Assembly: GCF_004121055.1 (NCBI RefSeq)
Contig: NZ_PYAL01000010.1
Span: forward strand, 62,001-126,000
Reading direction: 5' to 3'
Length of the DNA: 64,000 nucleotides
Origin: Achromobacter aloeverae
Lineage (GTDB): Bacteria > Pseudomonadota > Gammaproteobacteria > Burkholderiales > Burkholderiaceae_B
Shown here: positions 39,185 to 47,889 of the stretch, piece after piece
How positions within the stretch are numbered: position 1 is the stretch's first letter
Layout of the letters: each line of letters starts with the position of its first letter
The notes under the pieces: model-generated
Told to the model about the DNA's origin: nothing
The model's database searches: none
Seen by the model: only the letters and a program-made list of their open reading frames with translations
Made by a program: the position numbers and the translations under genes

Positions 39185-40237
39185 CTAGGACTTCAATGCC
39201 TCCAGGCGCAGGGTATCGCCTTCCAGGCGCACCAGCGCCGGCTTGCCATGCAGCGAGGCATCCAGCTTGTCTTCTATCACCCGGTAGACGCCGGCCACGG
39301 CCAGCAGTTCCGCATCCAGGTGCGTGGTGAAAATACGCGCCGTGGTATCGCCGCGCGCGCCCGCCATGGCCTTGCCGCGCAGCGGACCATAGACATGGAC
39401 ATTGCCGTCGGCGATGACTTCGGCGCCCTGGCTGACCATGCCGATCACCACCAGGTCGGAATGGCGCGCGTAGACGCGCTGGCCCGAACGCAGCGGGCGC
39501 GTGATCACCAGGGCCGAGGACGATTGGGGGTCGGCGGCGGTCGGCGCGGCGGCTGACGTGGTGCTGCGCGCGGCGCGTTCCGGAATGGGCTGGCGAGCGG
39601 GCGCCGCGGGCAGGCCGCCATTGGTTCCGTTGCTGCCCTGACCCGCATTCGCGTTCTTGCCGTTGCGCGGCGCGCCTTCCTTGCCCTGGCGGGCCGTCTC
39701 GTCCTTGGACGGGGCAGGCTGGGCCGACGCTTCATCGGCGCTCTTGCCATCGGCCGCAGCCGGTGGGCTGGCCGCGGGCGCGCCGGTGCCGCTGATGACC
39801 TTGGCGGCCGTCTCGGCTTCGGCGGGCGTGGCGGTGGGCTCGGGGGCGGCCACCAGTTCGGCCGCGGGCTGGGTCGGCATCGGTGGCGGCGCGCCGCCGG
39901 TATCGGCTGGCTGGGCGGCGCGGGCCGGCGGCGTGGACAATTCGACGGCGGCCAGGCCGGCCGCCTGCGCGGCGCGCAGGTTCTCGCCTTCCGCGACCAC
40001 GCCGATGGGCGGCAGCTTGTGGGCGCGCAAGGCGGCCAGCAGGGCGGTCCAGTCCACCGGGGCTTCCACGCGGCTGGCGTCGATGACGACGGGTTCGTTT
40101 TCGAAGAAGCTGCCGGCGTCCGCCATGCGCTTGTCCAGCGCGGCGGTCAGTTGCGCCAGGTCGGCATTGTGCAGGACGACGCGCACGGCATAAAGCGTGG
40201 CGCTCTTGAAGTCGAGGGCTAGGGGTGCGCTATTCAT
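39185..40237 (-). CDS. minC: Septum site-determining protein MinC
   Basis: MinC inhibits FtsZ polymerisation and is positioned by MinD. It has 350 residues against about 230 in E. coli. The N-terminal FtsZ-inhibiting domain covers about 1-105 ([17 protein letters not shown]). The C-terminal beta-helix MinD-binding domain covers about 245-350 ([39 protein letters not shown]). The extra length is a roughly 140-residue Ala/Pro-rich linker, presumably disordered. ATG 40237 ([10 protein letters not shown]) fits the family; a start at 40285 would add 16 residues. Confidence 0.95.
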   Translation of the reverse strand: MNSAPLALDFKSATLYAVRVVLHNADLAQLTAALDKRMADAGSFFENEPVVIDASRVEAPVDWTALLAALRAHKLPPIGVVAEGENLRAAQAAGLAAVELSTPPARAAQPADTGGAPPPMPTQPAAELVAAPEPTATPAEAETAAKVISGTGAPAASPPAAADGKSADEASAQPAPSKDETARQGKEGAPRNGKNANAGQGSNGTNGGLPAAPARQPIPERAARSTTSAAAPTAADPQSSSALVITRPLRSGQRVYARHSDLVVIGMVSQGAEVIADGNVHVYGPLRGKAMAGARGDTTARIFTTHLDAELLAVAGVYRVIEDKLDASLHGKPALVRLEGDTLRLEALKS

Positions 40238-40387
40238 TTCTTTGGAGACCGGGCGCAAGGCCCCGGTTTGCGGAATAGCGGGCAATGATAACCGAGGCCT
40301 TCCCTGTCATCGACTAGTTTGCGCGGACATCCCGCGGACATTCGTTTATCGTGGAGCTTGGTCCCAAGCCGACGCAAGGAGCCCGCC

Positions 40388-40654
40388 ATGACCCATTCCC
40401 GCTCACCGCAACGTCCGACCGGCCTCAGCGGCCAGGAAGAGGAAGACCTGCGCGCCCGCGAGCAAGGCTACGACGCCGACGCCAGCGCCTTGCCCGAACC
40501 CCCGCCGGACGCCCATGCGCCGTCCGACCCGCAAGCGCCGTCCCTGGCCCGTCGCCGGCCTTTGCTGGACGCGGAGGACAAGGGCCTGCTGCCGCGCCGC
40601 GGCACCGTGGCGCCGCCCCTGGACGACCCGGACGAGGACGATCCCGGACCGTGA
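40388..40654 (+). CDS. Hypothetical acidic, proline-rich small protein
   Basis: An 88-residue hydrophilic protein with AAGGAG placed well before ATG 40388. It starts MTHSRSPQRPTGLSGQEEED and ends in PLDDPDEDDPGP. It is rich in Pro, Asp, Glu and Arg, with no predicted membrane segment or signal, and probably disordered. It is convergent with glnS (stop 40683), 28 bases away. I recognise no family. Confidence 0.6.
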   Translation: MTHSRSPQRPTGLSGQEEEDLRAREQGYDADASALPEPPPDAHAPSDPQAPSLARRRPLLDAEDKGLLPRRGTVAPPLDDPDEDDPGP

Positions 40655-40682
40655 GGCCGACCAGCCCGGGCCCGGCCGGGCT

Positions 40683-42449
40683 TCAGCCCTGGCCCCAGGA
40701 GTCCTTCAGCGTTACCACGCGGTTGATCACGGGCGCTTGCGGCGTGGAGGTCCGGCTGTCCGCCACGAAATAGCCCAGGCGTTCGAACTGCCAGGTGGCG
40801 CCGGACGCGAGGTCGGTGCCCGGTTCGATCCAGGCTTGCACCGTACGGCGCGAGTCCGGATTGAGCGCGGCCAGGAAGTCCTTGTCGCCGCCATCCGGAT
40901 GCGGATCGGCGAACAGGCGGTCGTACAGATGGATCTGCGCGGCGACGGCATGCGCGGCGCTGATCCACGTGATGTTGCCCTTGACCTTGACGCTGTCCGC
41001 GCCCGGCGTGCCGCTGCGGGTTTCGGGCAGGTATTCGGCCTGGACTTCCACGACGTTGCCGTCGGCGTCCTTGGTGCAACCGGTACAGCGCACCACGTAG
41101 CCGTACTTCAGGCGCACCAGGTTGCCGGGGAAAAGGCGGAAGTACTTCTTCGGCGGTTCTTCGCGGAAGTCATCCTGTTCGATCCACAATTCCCGCGATA
41201 ACGGGAATTCCCGCTGGCCCTGGGCCGGGTCGTGCGGGTTGCGCGGCGCCGTGCAGGTCTCGACCTGGCCTTCCGGGTAGTTGGTGATGACCAGCTTGAG
41301 CGGCTGCAGCACGGCCACCGAACGCGGCGCCACGGGGTCCAGCTCGTCGCGCACGGCGGCTTCCAGCAGGCTGTAGTCGATGCGCGAATCGGATTTCGAC
41401 ACGCCGGTGCGGTCGCAGAACAGGCGGATGGCCGACGCCGGATAGCCGCGCCGGCGCATGCCGAACAGCGTCGGCATGCGGGGATCGTCCCAGCCGTCGA
41501 CGTAGCCTTCGCGCACCAGTTGCAGCAGCTTGCGCTTGCTGGTGACGACGTAGCTCAGGTTCAGGCGCGCGAATTCGTATTGGTGCGGCAGCGGCTGGGC
41601 GAGCTTGCCCAGCTCCGCCAGGCGCGCCAGGGTCCAGTCGTAGAACGGCCGCTGGTCCTCGAATTCCAGGGTACAGATGCTGTGGGTGATGCCCTCCAGC
41701 GCGTCTTCCACCGGATGGGCCCAGCTGTACATGGGGTAGATGCACCACTTGTTGCCGGTCCGGTGATGGGTGGCATGGCGCACGCGATAGAGGACGGGAT
41801 CGCGCAAGTTGATGTTGGGCGAGCCCATGTCGATGCGGGCGCGCAGCACCAGGCTGCCGTCCGGATGCTTGCCGTCACGCATTTCCTCCAGCAGGTCCAG
41901 CGATTCCTGGACGGGGCGGCCGCGCCACGGCGAATTGCTGCCGGGCTCGGTGAGGGTGCCGCGATTGGCGCGGATTTCCTCGGCGCTCTGCTGGTCGACG
42001 TACGCATGGCCGGCCCGGATCAGGGCCTGGGCGAAGTCGTACATGTAGTCGAAATAGTCGCTGGCGAAATACAGCTGCTCGGCGCCGTCGCTGGCCTTCC
42101 AGTCGAAACCCAGCCAGCGCACTGCCTCGATGATGGCGTCGACGTATTCCTGGTCTTCCTTTTCCGGATTGGTGTCGTCGAAACGCAGGTGGCAGGTGCC
42201 GCCATAGTCGCGCGCCAGCCCGAAATTCAGGCAGATGCTCTTGGCATGGCCGATGTGCAGGTAGCCGTTGGGTTCCGGCGGGAACCGGGTGCGGATGCGC
42301 GCCGGATCCGGCTGCCCGCCCGCCTGCACGCTGGCCGGCCCGGGCACGCCGGCCCAGCGCTTGGCCTGGAACCGGTCTGCCTTCAGATCGGCTTCGATGA
42401 TGTGGCGCAGGAAATTCGGGGCGGCAGGAGTGGTCGGGGCGGTGGTCAT
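40683..42449 (-). CDS. glnS: Glutaminyl-tRNA synthetase
   Basis: A 588-residue class I aminoacyl-tRNA synthetase charging tRNA-Gln. The HIGH-type motif is PPEPNGYLHIGHAKS. The KMSKS-type motif is VVTSKRKL. The GlnRS beta-barrel anticodon domain occupies about 370-588. The DDTNPEKEDQEY block separates it from GluRS. ATG 42449 (TTAPTTPAAPNFLRHII) is preferred over an in-frame start at 42620, which adds sequence unlike the family. The divergent CydA-like gene starts 245 bases away. Confidence 0.97.
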   Translation of the reverse strand: MTTAPTTPAAPNFLRHIIEADLKADRFQAKRWAGVPGPASVQAGGQPDPARIRTRFPPEPNGYLHIGHAKSICLNFGLARDYGGTCHLRFDDTNPEKEDQEYVDAIIEAVRWLGFDWKASDGAEQLYFASDYFDYMYDFAQALIRAGHAYVDQQSAEEIRANRGTLTEPGSNSPWRGRPVQESLDLLEEMRDGKHPDGSLVLRARIDMGSPNINLRDPVLYRVRHATHHRTGNKWCIYPMYSWAHPVEDALEGITHSICTLEFEDQRPFYDWTLARLAELGKLAQPLPHQYEFARLNLSYVVTSKRKLLQLVREGYVDGWDDPRMPTLFGMRRRGYPASAIRLFCDRTGVSKSDSRIDYSLLEAAVRDELDPVAPRSVAVLQPLKLVITNYPEGQVETCTAPRNPHDPAQGQREFPLSRELWIEQDDFREEPPKKYFRLFPGNLVRLKYGYVVRCTGCTKDADGNVVEVQAEYLPETRSGTPGADSVKVKGNITWISAAHAVAAQIHLYDRLFADPHPDGGDKDFLAALNPDSRRTVQAWIEPGTDLASGATWQFERLGYFVADSRTSTPQAPVINRVVTLKDSWGQG

Positions 42450-42694
42450 GCTGTTACGTCGAGGCGGCGGCAAAGGGACAATTTTGCCACGTCCGCGCCC
42501 TGGGAGCCTGGCCGGGCTCGAATCGAGCTTGAATCGTTCGCCCTGGCGGGCGCAAATCCGGCCCCCGGGCCCCGTCGCGCGAGGGGCCAGGGGGGACGGC
42601 GGGCCAGCGTCCCGGGTCATGAAACAGCCCGAAACGCTCCGTCAGACCCCCGTCCGCGCCGTTGACGCCAAGTGGCTCTAAACTAGCGCGCATC

Positions 42695-44038
42695 ATGATC
42701 CTTCCCCCTTTACTCCTGGGCCGGGTTCAATTCACGGTCTGCCTCGGTTTCCTGGCGTTTTTCATGGCCCTGGGGCTGGCCTTGTCCTGGCTGCTGTTGT
42801 TCTTCAAGTTGAAGGCCCGTTTCAGCGGCAATGCCGGCTGGACCGCCGCGTATCGCTTCTGGGTGCGCATCTTCGCGCTGGCTTTCGTGCTGACCCTGGC
42901 CGCGGCCGTGCCGGTGCTGGTGCAGCTCGGCACCATCTGGTCCGGCCTGATGGACCGCATCGGCAATGTGGCCGGTCCGCTGCTGGGATTCGCCGTCTTG
43001 TCGGTATTCGCGCTCAAGTCCTGCTTCCTGGGCGTCATGTTGTTCGGCCAGCGGCGCGTTTCCGAGGCGGTGCACACCCTCGCCGTCTTCATGGTGGCCC
43101 TGGGCCAGTTGGTGGCGGTCTTCTGGGTGCTGGCGCTGGTGTCGTGGATGCAGACGCCGGATGGCGCGGTGGCGCTGGATGGCCGTTACCAGGTATTCGA
43201 CTGGATGGCGGTGCTGATCAACCCCTCGCTGAAGCTGACGCTGGGCATCAACGTGCTGTGCGCGGCGTTGACCGTGTCCTTCATGGTCATGGGGATCACC
43301 GCCTGGCAGGCCCTGCGGCGCCCGCTGGATGACGGCGAGCGGCTAGGCTTTCGCGCGGCCCTGGTGGTGGCGTGCCTGGCCATCGTGGCCCTGGTCCCGG
43401 CCGGCCTGAAGGCCGCCCACATGATCGCTCATTATCAGCCGGCCAAGGCCGCCGCCGCGGCCGGCTTCTGGCATGACAGCGACAGCCCGGACCTGGTCCT
43501 GTTCGCCCTGCCCGATGCGCAGACCAGCAGCAACCTGGCCAGCGTGTCCATTCCCGGCGCCGCCGGGCGCTGGCTGGGCCGCGACGCCGGTGGCAAGCTG
43601 CTGGCGCTGGAGAATTATTCCGGCATGCAGCCGCCGGTCGCGCTTACGTTCTGGTCGCTGCGGCTGATGGTCATCATGTCCGGGCTGATGTTCCTGGCTG
43701 CCTGGGCCACGCTCTTGCGCCTGCGCAAGCGCGGGCTCGATCCGTCCGTGCTGCCGCGCGCCTGGCTGCGGGTCCTCAGCGCGCTGACGTTCTCCGGCGC
43801 CATCGTGCTGCTGGCGGGCTGGGTGCTGACCCTCGTGGGCATCCAACCCTATATCGTCAACGGCGCGGTCACGCAGACCGAGGTATTGGGCCCGGCCACC
43901 GGACGCGGCCTTCTGTACGGCACCGTGGGCTACGTGCTGCTCTATGGCCTGCTGCTGTGGGCCTTCGTCAGCATGCTGTTCCATGCCGCGCGCTACGGGG
44001 TGGTGCCGATACGCAAATTCGCCAGGGCCGCCGCATGA
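42695..44038 (+). CDS. Cytochrome bd subunit I-like protein lacking heme ligands
   Basis: A 447-residue protein with about nine hydrophobic segments and the CydA framework: LLLGRVQF, LVSWMQTPDGA, HYQPAK, LFALPDAQTSSNLA, FWSLRLM. Aligned without gaps to E. coli CydA motifs as I remember them, the functional residues are changed. H19 (heme d) is L20. E99 and E107 are A100 and K108. H186 (heme b558) is I185. E445 (heme b595) is L380. M393 appears kept as M325. The Q-loop is of the short type. It therefore looks unable to bind the standard three hemes. The CydB-like gene overlaps by 4 bases (ATGA). There is no strong ribosome site. It may be annotated elsewhere simply as cydA. Confidence 0.85.
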   Translation: MILPPLLLGRVQFTVCLGFLAFFMALGLALSWLLLFFKLKARFSGNAGWTAAYRFWVRIFALAFVLTLAAAVPVLVQLGTIWSGLMDRIGNVAGPLLGFAVLSVFALKSCFLGVMLFGQRRVSEAVHTLAVFMVALGQLVAVFWVLALVSWMQTPDGAVALDGRYQVFDWMAVLINPSLKLTLGINVLCAALTVSFMVMGITAWQALRRPLDDGERLGFRAALVVACLAIVALVPAGLKAAHMIAHYQPAKAAAAAGFWHDSDSPDLVLFALPDAQTSSNLASVSIPGAAGRWLGRDAGGKLLALENYSGMQPPVALTFWSLRLMVIMSGLMFLAAWATLLRLRKRGLDPSVLPRAWLRVLSALTFSGAIVLLAGWVLTLVGIQPYIVNGAVTQTEVLGPATGRGLLYGTVGYVLLYGLLLWAFVSMLFHAARYGVVPIRKFARAAA

Positions 44039-45180
44039 TCGCCGCCTTCACTTCGCTTGCCGCTTCCCTGGGCTTGAGCCCGGATGACCCCGGCTTCTGG
44101 ATGCCGCTGGCTTTCATGGCCATGCTGTTCATCCTTATCCTGGCCGGTACGGTGCTCGATGGTTTCGACCTTGGCGTCGGCATGCTGCTGCAACTGGCGC
44201 CGCCGTCGGAGCGTGGCCGCATGATGACCCTGCTCAGTCCCTGGCGCGACGCCAACGAGTTCTGGCTCCTGCTGGGCGTGGGGCTGTTCGCCGCGGCCTT
44301 TCCGTTCGCCTGGGGGGTGGTGCTGGGGCAGCTCTACACGCCCCTGACCCTGATGTTGCTGGGGGCGGTGCTGCGCAGCGTGTCGTTCGAGTTCCGCTTC
44401 CGCGCCCGTAACGAGCACAAGCCGCGCTGGCTGCTCGCTTTCTGGATCGGTTCGCTGATGACGGCCTTCGGCCAGGGCATGGTGCTGGGGCGCATCGCCA
44501 CGAACTACCAGGGCTTGCCGGGCTACACCTTCTTTTCGCTGTTCGTCGGGCTGTGCGCCGTGGCGGGGTATGTGCTGCTGGGGTCGACGTGGCTGGTGAT
44601 GCGGGTGGAGGGCGACTTGCAGCGGCGGGCCGTGAACTGGGCCCGGCATGCCATACGCTGGACCGCGGCAGGCATGGTCGCGATCGCGGTCACGCTGGGC
44701 CTGGCCAACGCCGGCATTTTCTACAAGTGGAGCAACCTGTCGCACCTGGGCCTTGCCGTGTCCACCTGGGGCGCCATGCTGCTGGGTTTCGTGATGACCG
44801 AGATGGTCCTGGCGCGCTTGCCGACGCGGGCCGAACGCTTCAGCTGGGTGCCGTTCGTCCTGTGCGTCTGCCTGTTCCTGTTGATGATGGGCGGCCTGGC
44901 CTACAGCTTGTTCCCATACCTGATCCTCGACGACATGACGATCTGGGACGGCGCCGCCGCGCCCGGATCCCTGCGGCTGGTGCTTGCCGGCGCGGTGGTG
45001 GCGATTCCGCTGATCCTGGTGTTCAACATCCTTTCCTACCGCTCCGTGTTCGGCAAGGAAAAAACGCCCAGCCTGGCCTTGCCGGCCGGGGGCGGGGCGG
45101 CGGCCGCCACGCCAGGCGCGACGGCCGGGGTTTCCAGCCCTGCCGCCCAGGCGGCCGCGCCCGTGACGGGCAAGTCCTAG
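44035..45180 (+). CDS. Cytochrome bd subunit II-like protein
   Basis: A 381-residue CydB-family membrane protein. It has the hallmark LDGFDLGVGMLL near residue 40, SPWRDANEFWLL (the Asp corresponds to D58 of E. coli CydB) and MTIWDGAAAPGSLRLV at the end. About nine membrane segments are present. It ends in an Ala/Gly/Pro/Thr-rich cytoplasmic tail (about 345-381) not typical of CydB. Translation is coupled to the upstream CydA-like gene. No small CydX subunit gene follows. Unlike its partner it keeps the usual CydB motifs. Confidence 0.88.
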   Translation: MIAAFTSLAASLGLSPDDPGFWMPLAFMAMLFILILAGTVLDGFDLGVGMLLQLAPPSERGRMMTLLSPWRDANEFWLLLGVGLFAAAFPFAWGVVLGQLYTPLTLMLLGAVLRSVSFEFRFRARNEHKPRWLLAFWIGSLMTAFGQGMVLGRIATNYQGLPGYTFFSLFVGLCAVAGYVLLGSTWLVMRVEGDLQRRAVNWARHAIRWTAAGMVAIAVTLGLANAGIFYKWSNLSHLGLAVSTWGAMLLGFVMTEMVLARLPTRAERFSWVPFVLCVCLFLLMMGGLAYSLFPYLILDDMTIWDGAAAPGSLRLVLAGAVVAIPLILVFNILSYRSVFGKEKTPSLALPAGGGAAAATPGATAGVSSPAAQAAAPVTGKS

Positions 45181-45212
45181 TTTCCTGGCTCCCTGCTTCC
45201 GGCGGGCGCGGC

Positions 45213-46823
45213 TCACCCCGCCTGCAGCGGCAGGGCGATTTCCACGCTCAATCCGCCCCAGGGCGCCGCGCCCAGGGTCAACCGGCCGCCGTGGGCGCGC
45301 GTGATGGCCTCGGCCAGCGCCAGGCCCAGGCCTACGTTGCCGGTGCGGGTGCGGGCGTCGTCCAGCCGCGCGAAAGGCCGCAAGGCTTCCGCGCGCCGTT
45401 CGGGGGGAATGCCCGCGCCATGGTCCGCGACGGTGAGGATGGCCTCGCCGCCGCGCGCTTCCAGGCTCACTTCGACCGGCGGCGCGCCGTGATGCAGGGC
45501 ATTGCTGATAAGGTTGTCCAGCAGGCGCGCCAGCGCCACCGCGTCGCCTTGCAGCGTCATCGCGGTTTCCGGCGCCATGGCCAGATGCACCGGCGACCCG
45601 GCGCCCTCCCAGTTCTGCACCCGTTCCACGACCCATTCCGCGAAGGGGATGGGCGCGTAGCGATAGCCGGCCGGGTCGGTGCCGCGCACGAAACCGATGA
45701 ACTGGTCCACCATGTGCTGCATGTCCTGCAAGTCCTTGCGCAGTCCTTCCTTGAGCACCGGATCGTCGGCCATCTCGATGCGCAGCCACATGCGCGACAG
45801 CGGTCCCTTGAGGTCGTGAGGCAGGCCGGCGAGCAGGGTGCGGCGCACCGATTCCGATTCGGCCAGGGCATCCAGCATGGCGTTGAAGCGTTCGCCCAGG
45901 ACGCGGGTTTCGTGGGGCCCGGACGGCTCCACGCGCTGCGGCTGGCCCGCCGCCAGCTGGTCGGCAGCATGGGCCAGGCGGGTGATGGGGCGCGTGATGG
46001 TCCAGGAGAACCCCGCCGCCAGCAGCAGCACCAGGCCGAGACCGCCCAGCCAGGCCACGATCAGGGGCGTCGGCGTCGGCGGGTCCAGGCGGTCGACGGG
46101 AATGACCAGCCATTCGCGCAGGCGTGGCGCATCCTCGCTGGACGGGTTGTTGGCCAGGGAAATGAACACTTCGGGCGTGGGGCCGCGCGACAGGGCGACG
46201 CGGGTGCCATCGTTCAGACGCCGATTGAGCTGGCGCACGAGTTCGCGCAGGTCCTTGCGGGTATTTTCCTGCGGGCCGCCCCGGCGGTCGCGGAAGCGAT
46301 CGCGGCCGCCCCGGTCATCGGCGTTGGCGTTCGTATTCCCAGTCGGACGAGGCCCCTGGCCGCCGCCGGGGCCGCCCTGGCTGTTGGCGCCGGTCCCCGC
46401 GCCGCGATCCGGGCCGCGACCCGGACCGCTGCCGTCCCCCGTGCCCGGCAAGCCGCCGGCATTGGGGGCGCCGCGCGGATCGAGTTCAGGCGGGGGAGGC
46501 GGCGGAGGGGGCAGGCCGCCCCAGTTGAAGCGCTGTATCTGCGCCTCGGCGGGCAAGGTGCGCGCCCACAGGTGCCATTGGCCTTGCGAGGCGTCCCGCA
46601 CGAAATCCGCGCGGTCTTCCGTCGGGATTTCCGACAGCGCCGCGCGCAAGGTGCGTATCGTGGTGGCGATGTAATCGAGTCCCACCTCTTCCAGGTAGCG
46701 GTCCCGGTAGTGGGCGCCGATCACCAGGGTGGCGGCCTGCGCCAGCAGCACGCAGCCGAGCACCAGCAGCGTCAGGCGCGCGCGCAGGGAGTGGGGCAGC
46801 AGCTTGCGGAGTGAAAAGGACAT
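45213..46823 (-). CDS. Sensor histidine kinase, EnvZ-like, with poly-Pro periplasmic insert
   Basis: A 536-residue membrane kinase. TM1 is at about 15-37, the periplasmic domain at 38-250, TM2 at about 252-275, and HAMP at 276-328. H336 is in LPHDLKGPLSRMWLRIEM (EnvZ-type H-box). The HATPase has NLISNALHHG, DHGAGIP and GNVGLGLALAEAI. The periplasmic part contains eight consecutive prolines (105-112) and then about 75 residues of Gly/Pro/Arg/Asn-rich sequence. ATG 46823 is preferred, with AAAAGGA upstream. The regulator gene lies 61 bases upstream. Stimulus and targets are unknown. Confidence 0.88.
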   Translation of the reverse strand: MSFSLRKLLPHSLRARLTLLVLGCVLLAQAATLVIGAHYRDRYLEEVGLDYIATTIRTLRAALSEIPTEDRADFVRDASQGQWHLWARTLPAEAQIQRFNWGGLPPPPPPPPELDPRGAPNAGGLPGTGDGSGPGRGPDRGAGTGANSQGGPGGGQGPRPTGNTNANADDRGGRDRFRDRRGGPQENTRKDLRELVRQLNRRLNDGTRVALSRGPTPEVFISLANNPSSEDAPRLREWLVIPVDRLDPPTPTPLIVAWLGGLGLVLLLAAGFSWTITRPITRLAHAADQLAAGQPQRVEPSGPHETRVLGERFNAMLDALAESESVRRTLLAGLPHDLKGPLSRMWLRIEMADDPVLKEGLRKDLQDMQHMVDQFIGFVRGTDPAGYRYAPIPFAEWVVERVQNWEGAGSPVHLAMAPETAMTLQGDAVALARLLDNLISNALHHGAPPVEVSLEARGGEAILTVADHGAGIPPERRAEALRPFARLDDARTRTGNVGLGLALAEAITRAHGGRLTLGAAPWGGLSVEIALPLQAG

Positions 46824-46884
46824 GCGTGAGCACGTAGCTTGTGTCTCGAAGGGCGGGCCGGGCAGCCTGCAGGGCCCGCACGCA

Positions 46885-47601
46885 TCATGGCGAGAAACGA
46901 TAACCGATGCCCCATACCGTCTGGATCCAGCGAGGCTGCTTGGGATCGTCCTCGATGGCGCGGCGCAGGCGCAGGATGGCGATGTCGATGGCGCGGTCGT
47001 TGCGTTCCCCGGCATCGTCGTCGCGCGCCAGGGCCAGCAGCCGCTCGCGCGACAAGGGCTTGCCGGCGTTGCGCACCAGGGCTTCCAGCAGATTGATTTC
47101 GCCGCCTGTCAGCTTGACCACCGCGTCCTCGCGCAGCAGCTGGCGCGTGGTCGGATCGAAGGTGAAGGGGCCGAAGGTCACGGGCGCGTCGCGCGTCAGC
47201 GCGGAGGGGCCGCGCTTGCGGCGCAGCACGGCCTCGATGCGGGCCAGCAGCTCGCGCGGGTCGAACGGCTTGCCCAGGTAGTCGTCCGCCCCGGCCTCCA
47301 GGCCGATGATGCGGTCGACCGCCTCGTCGCGGGCGGTCAGCAGGATCACGGGGATGTCCTCCCCCTGTTCGCGCAGGCGCCGGCAGGCGTCGGCGCCGTC
47401 GCCGCCCGGCATCATGCGATCCAGCACCAGCAGGTCGGGCGCGTAGCGCGCGATGCGCGCCGAAAGGTCGCTGGCGTCCGGCGCCAGCAGGGTGTCATAG
47501 CCGTGCCGGTTCAGGTAATCGGCCAGCAATTGGCGCAGGGCCGGGTCGTCATCGACAACCAACAGCTTGGTGTGGGGGGTAGACGTATCCATGGCGCCCA
47601 T
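46885..47601 (-). CDS. OmpR-family response regulator
   Basis: A 238-residue regulator. The receiver has VVDDDPALRQLL (acidic pair), the phospho-Asp in LLVLDRMMPGGDG, Thr in LLTAR and Lys in GKPFDP. The DNA-binding winged helix is at about 135-236 (LTGGEINLLEALV, NDRAIDIAILRLRRAIEDDPKQPRWIQTVWGIGYRF in part). The RxxIEDDPKxPRxIQTVxGxGYxF ending is typical of OmpR itself. I chose ATG 47601 because GGGAG lies 9 bases upstream; ATG 47592 is the alternative. It is paired with the EnvZ-like kinase. I considered the name RisA but cannot confirm it. Confidence 0.9.
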   Translation of the reverse strand: MGAMDTSTPHTKLLVVDDDPALRQLLADYLNRHGYDTLLAPDASDLSARIARYAPDLLVLDRMMPGGDGADACRRLREQGEDIPVILLTARDEAVDRIIGLEAGADDYLGKPFDPRELLARIEAVLRRKRGPSALTRDAPVTFGPFTFDPTTRQLLREDAVVKLTGGEINLLEALVRNAGKPLSRERLLALARDDDAGERNDRAIDIAILRLRRAIEDDPKQPRWIQTVWGIGYRFSP

Positions 47602-47889
47602 ATTGTTATGCTCCCGTCCCGCACGCAAGGGGCGGGAAATCGATTGAAATATACGGTATCCGGCCTCCTTCCTCGCAGCCCTGCGGCTTGGGGCCCGGTC
47701 GCCATGGTGGCGAGGCCGCGACACGGTCATGGTTTGTTTCCGACGATCCGGGCCGCCGGCATTTCCGCGGCGCGGCATGGAGCCTAAAATCCGGTTTCGC
47801 GGCCTTGCCTGTTCGCTTTCGCCCTGTCGTCCTTTTTCTGTCGCGGCGGTCATTCGCGGTCATCCTGACGCCACTCTGTTACATCCACC

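Noticed and set aside
44553-46814. A 753-codon plus-strand open frame across cydB and the kinase
   Set aside because: It overlaps two real genes in other frames and is rich in Arg, Gly and Ala with no domain pattern.
45213-47601. Identity as the Bordetella RisAS two-component system
   Set aside because: The OmpR/EnvZ-like type fits, but I cannot recall RisA/RisS sequence well enough to confirm, and the periplasmic insert is unusual. Left unnamed.
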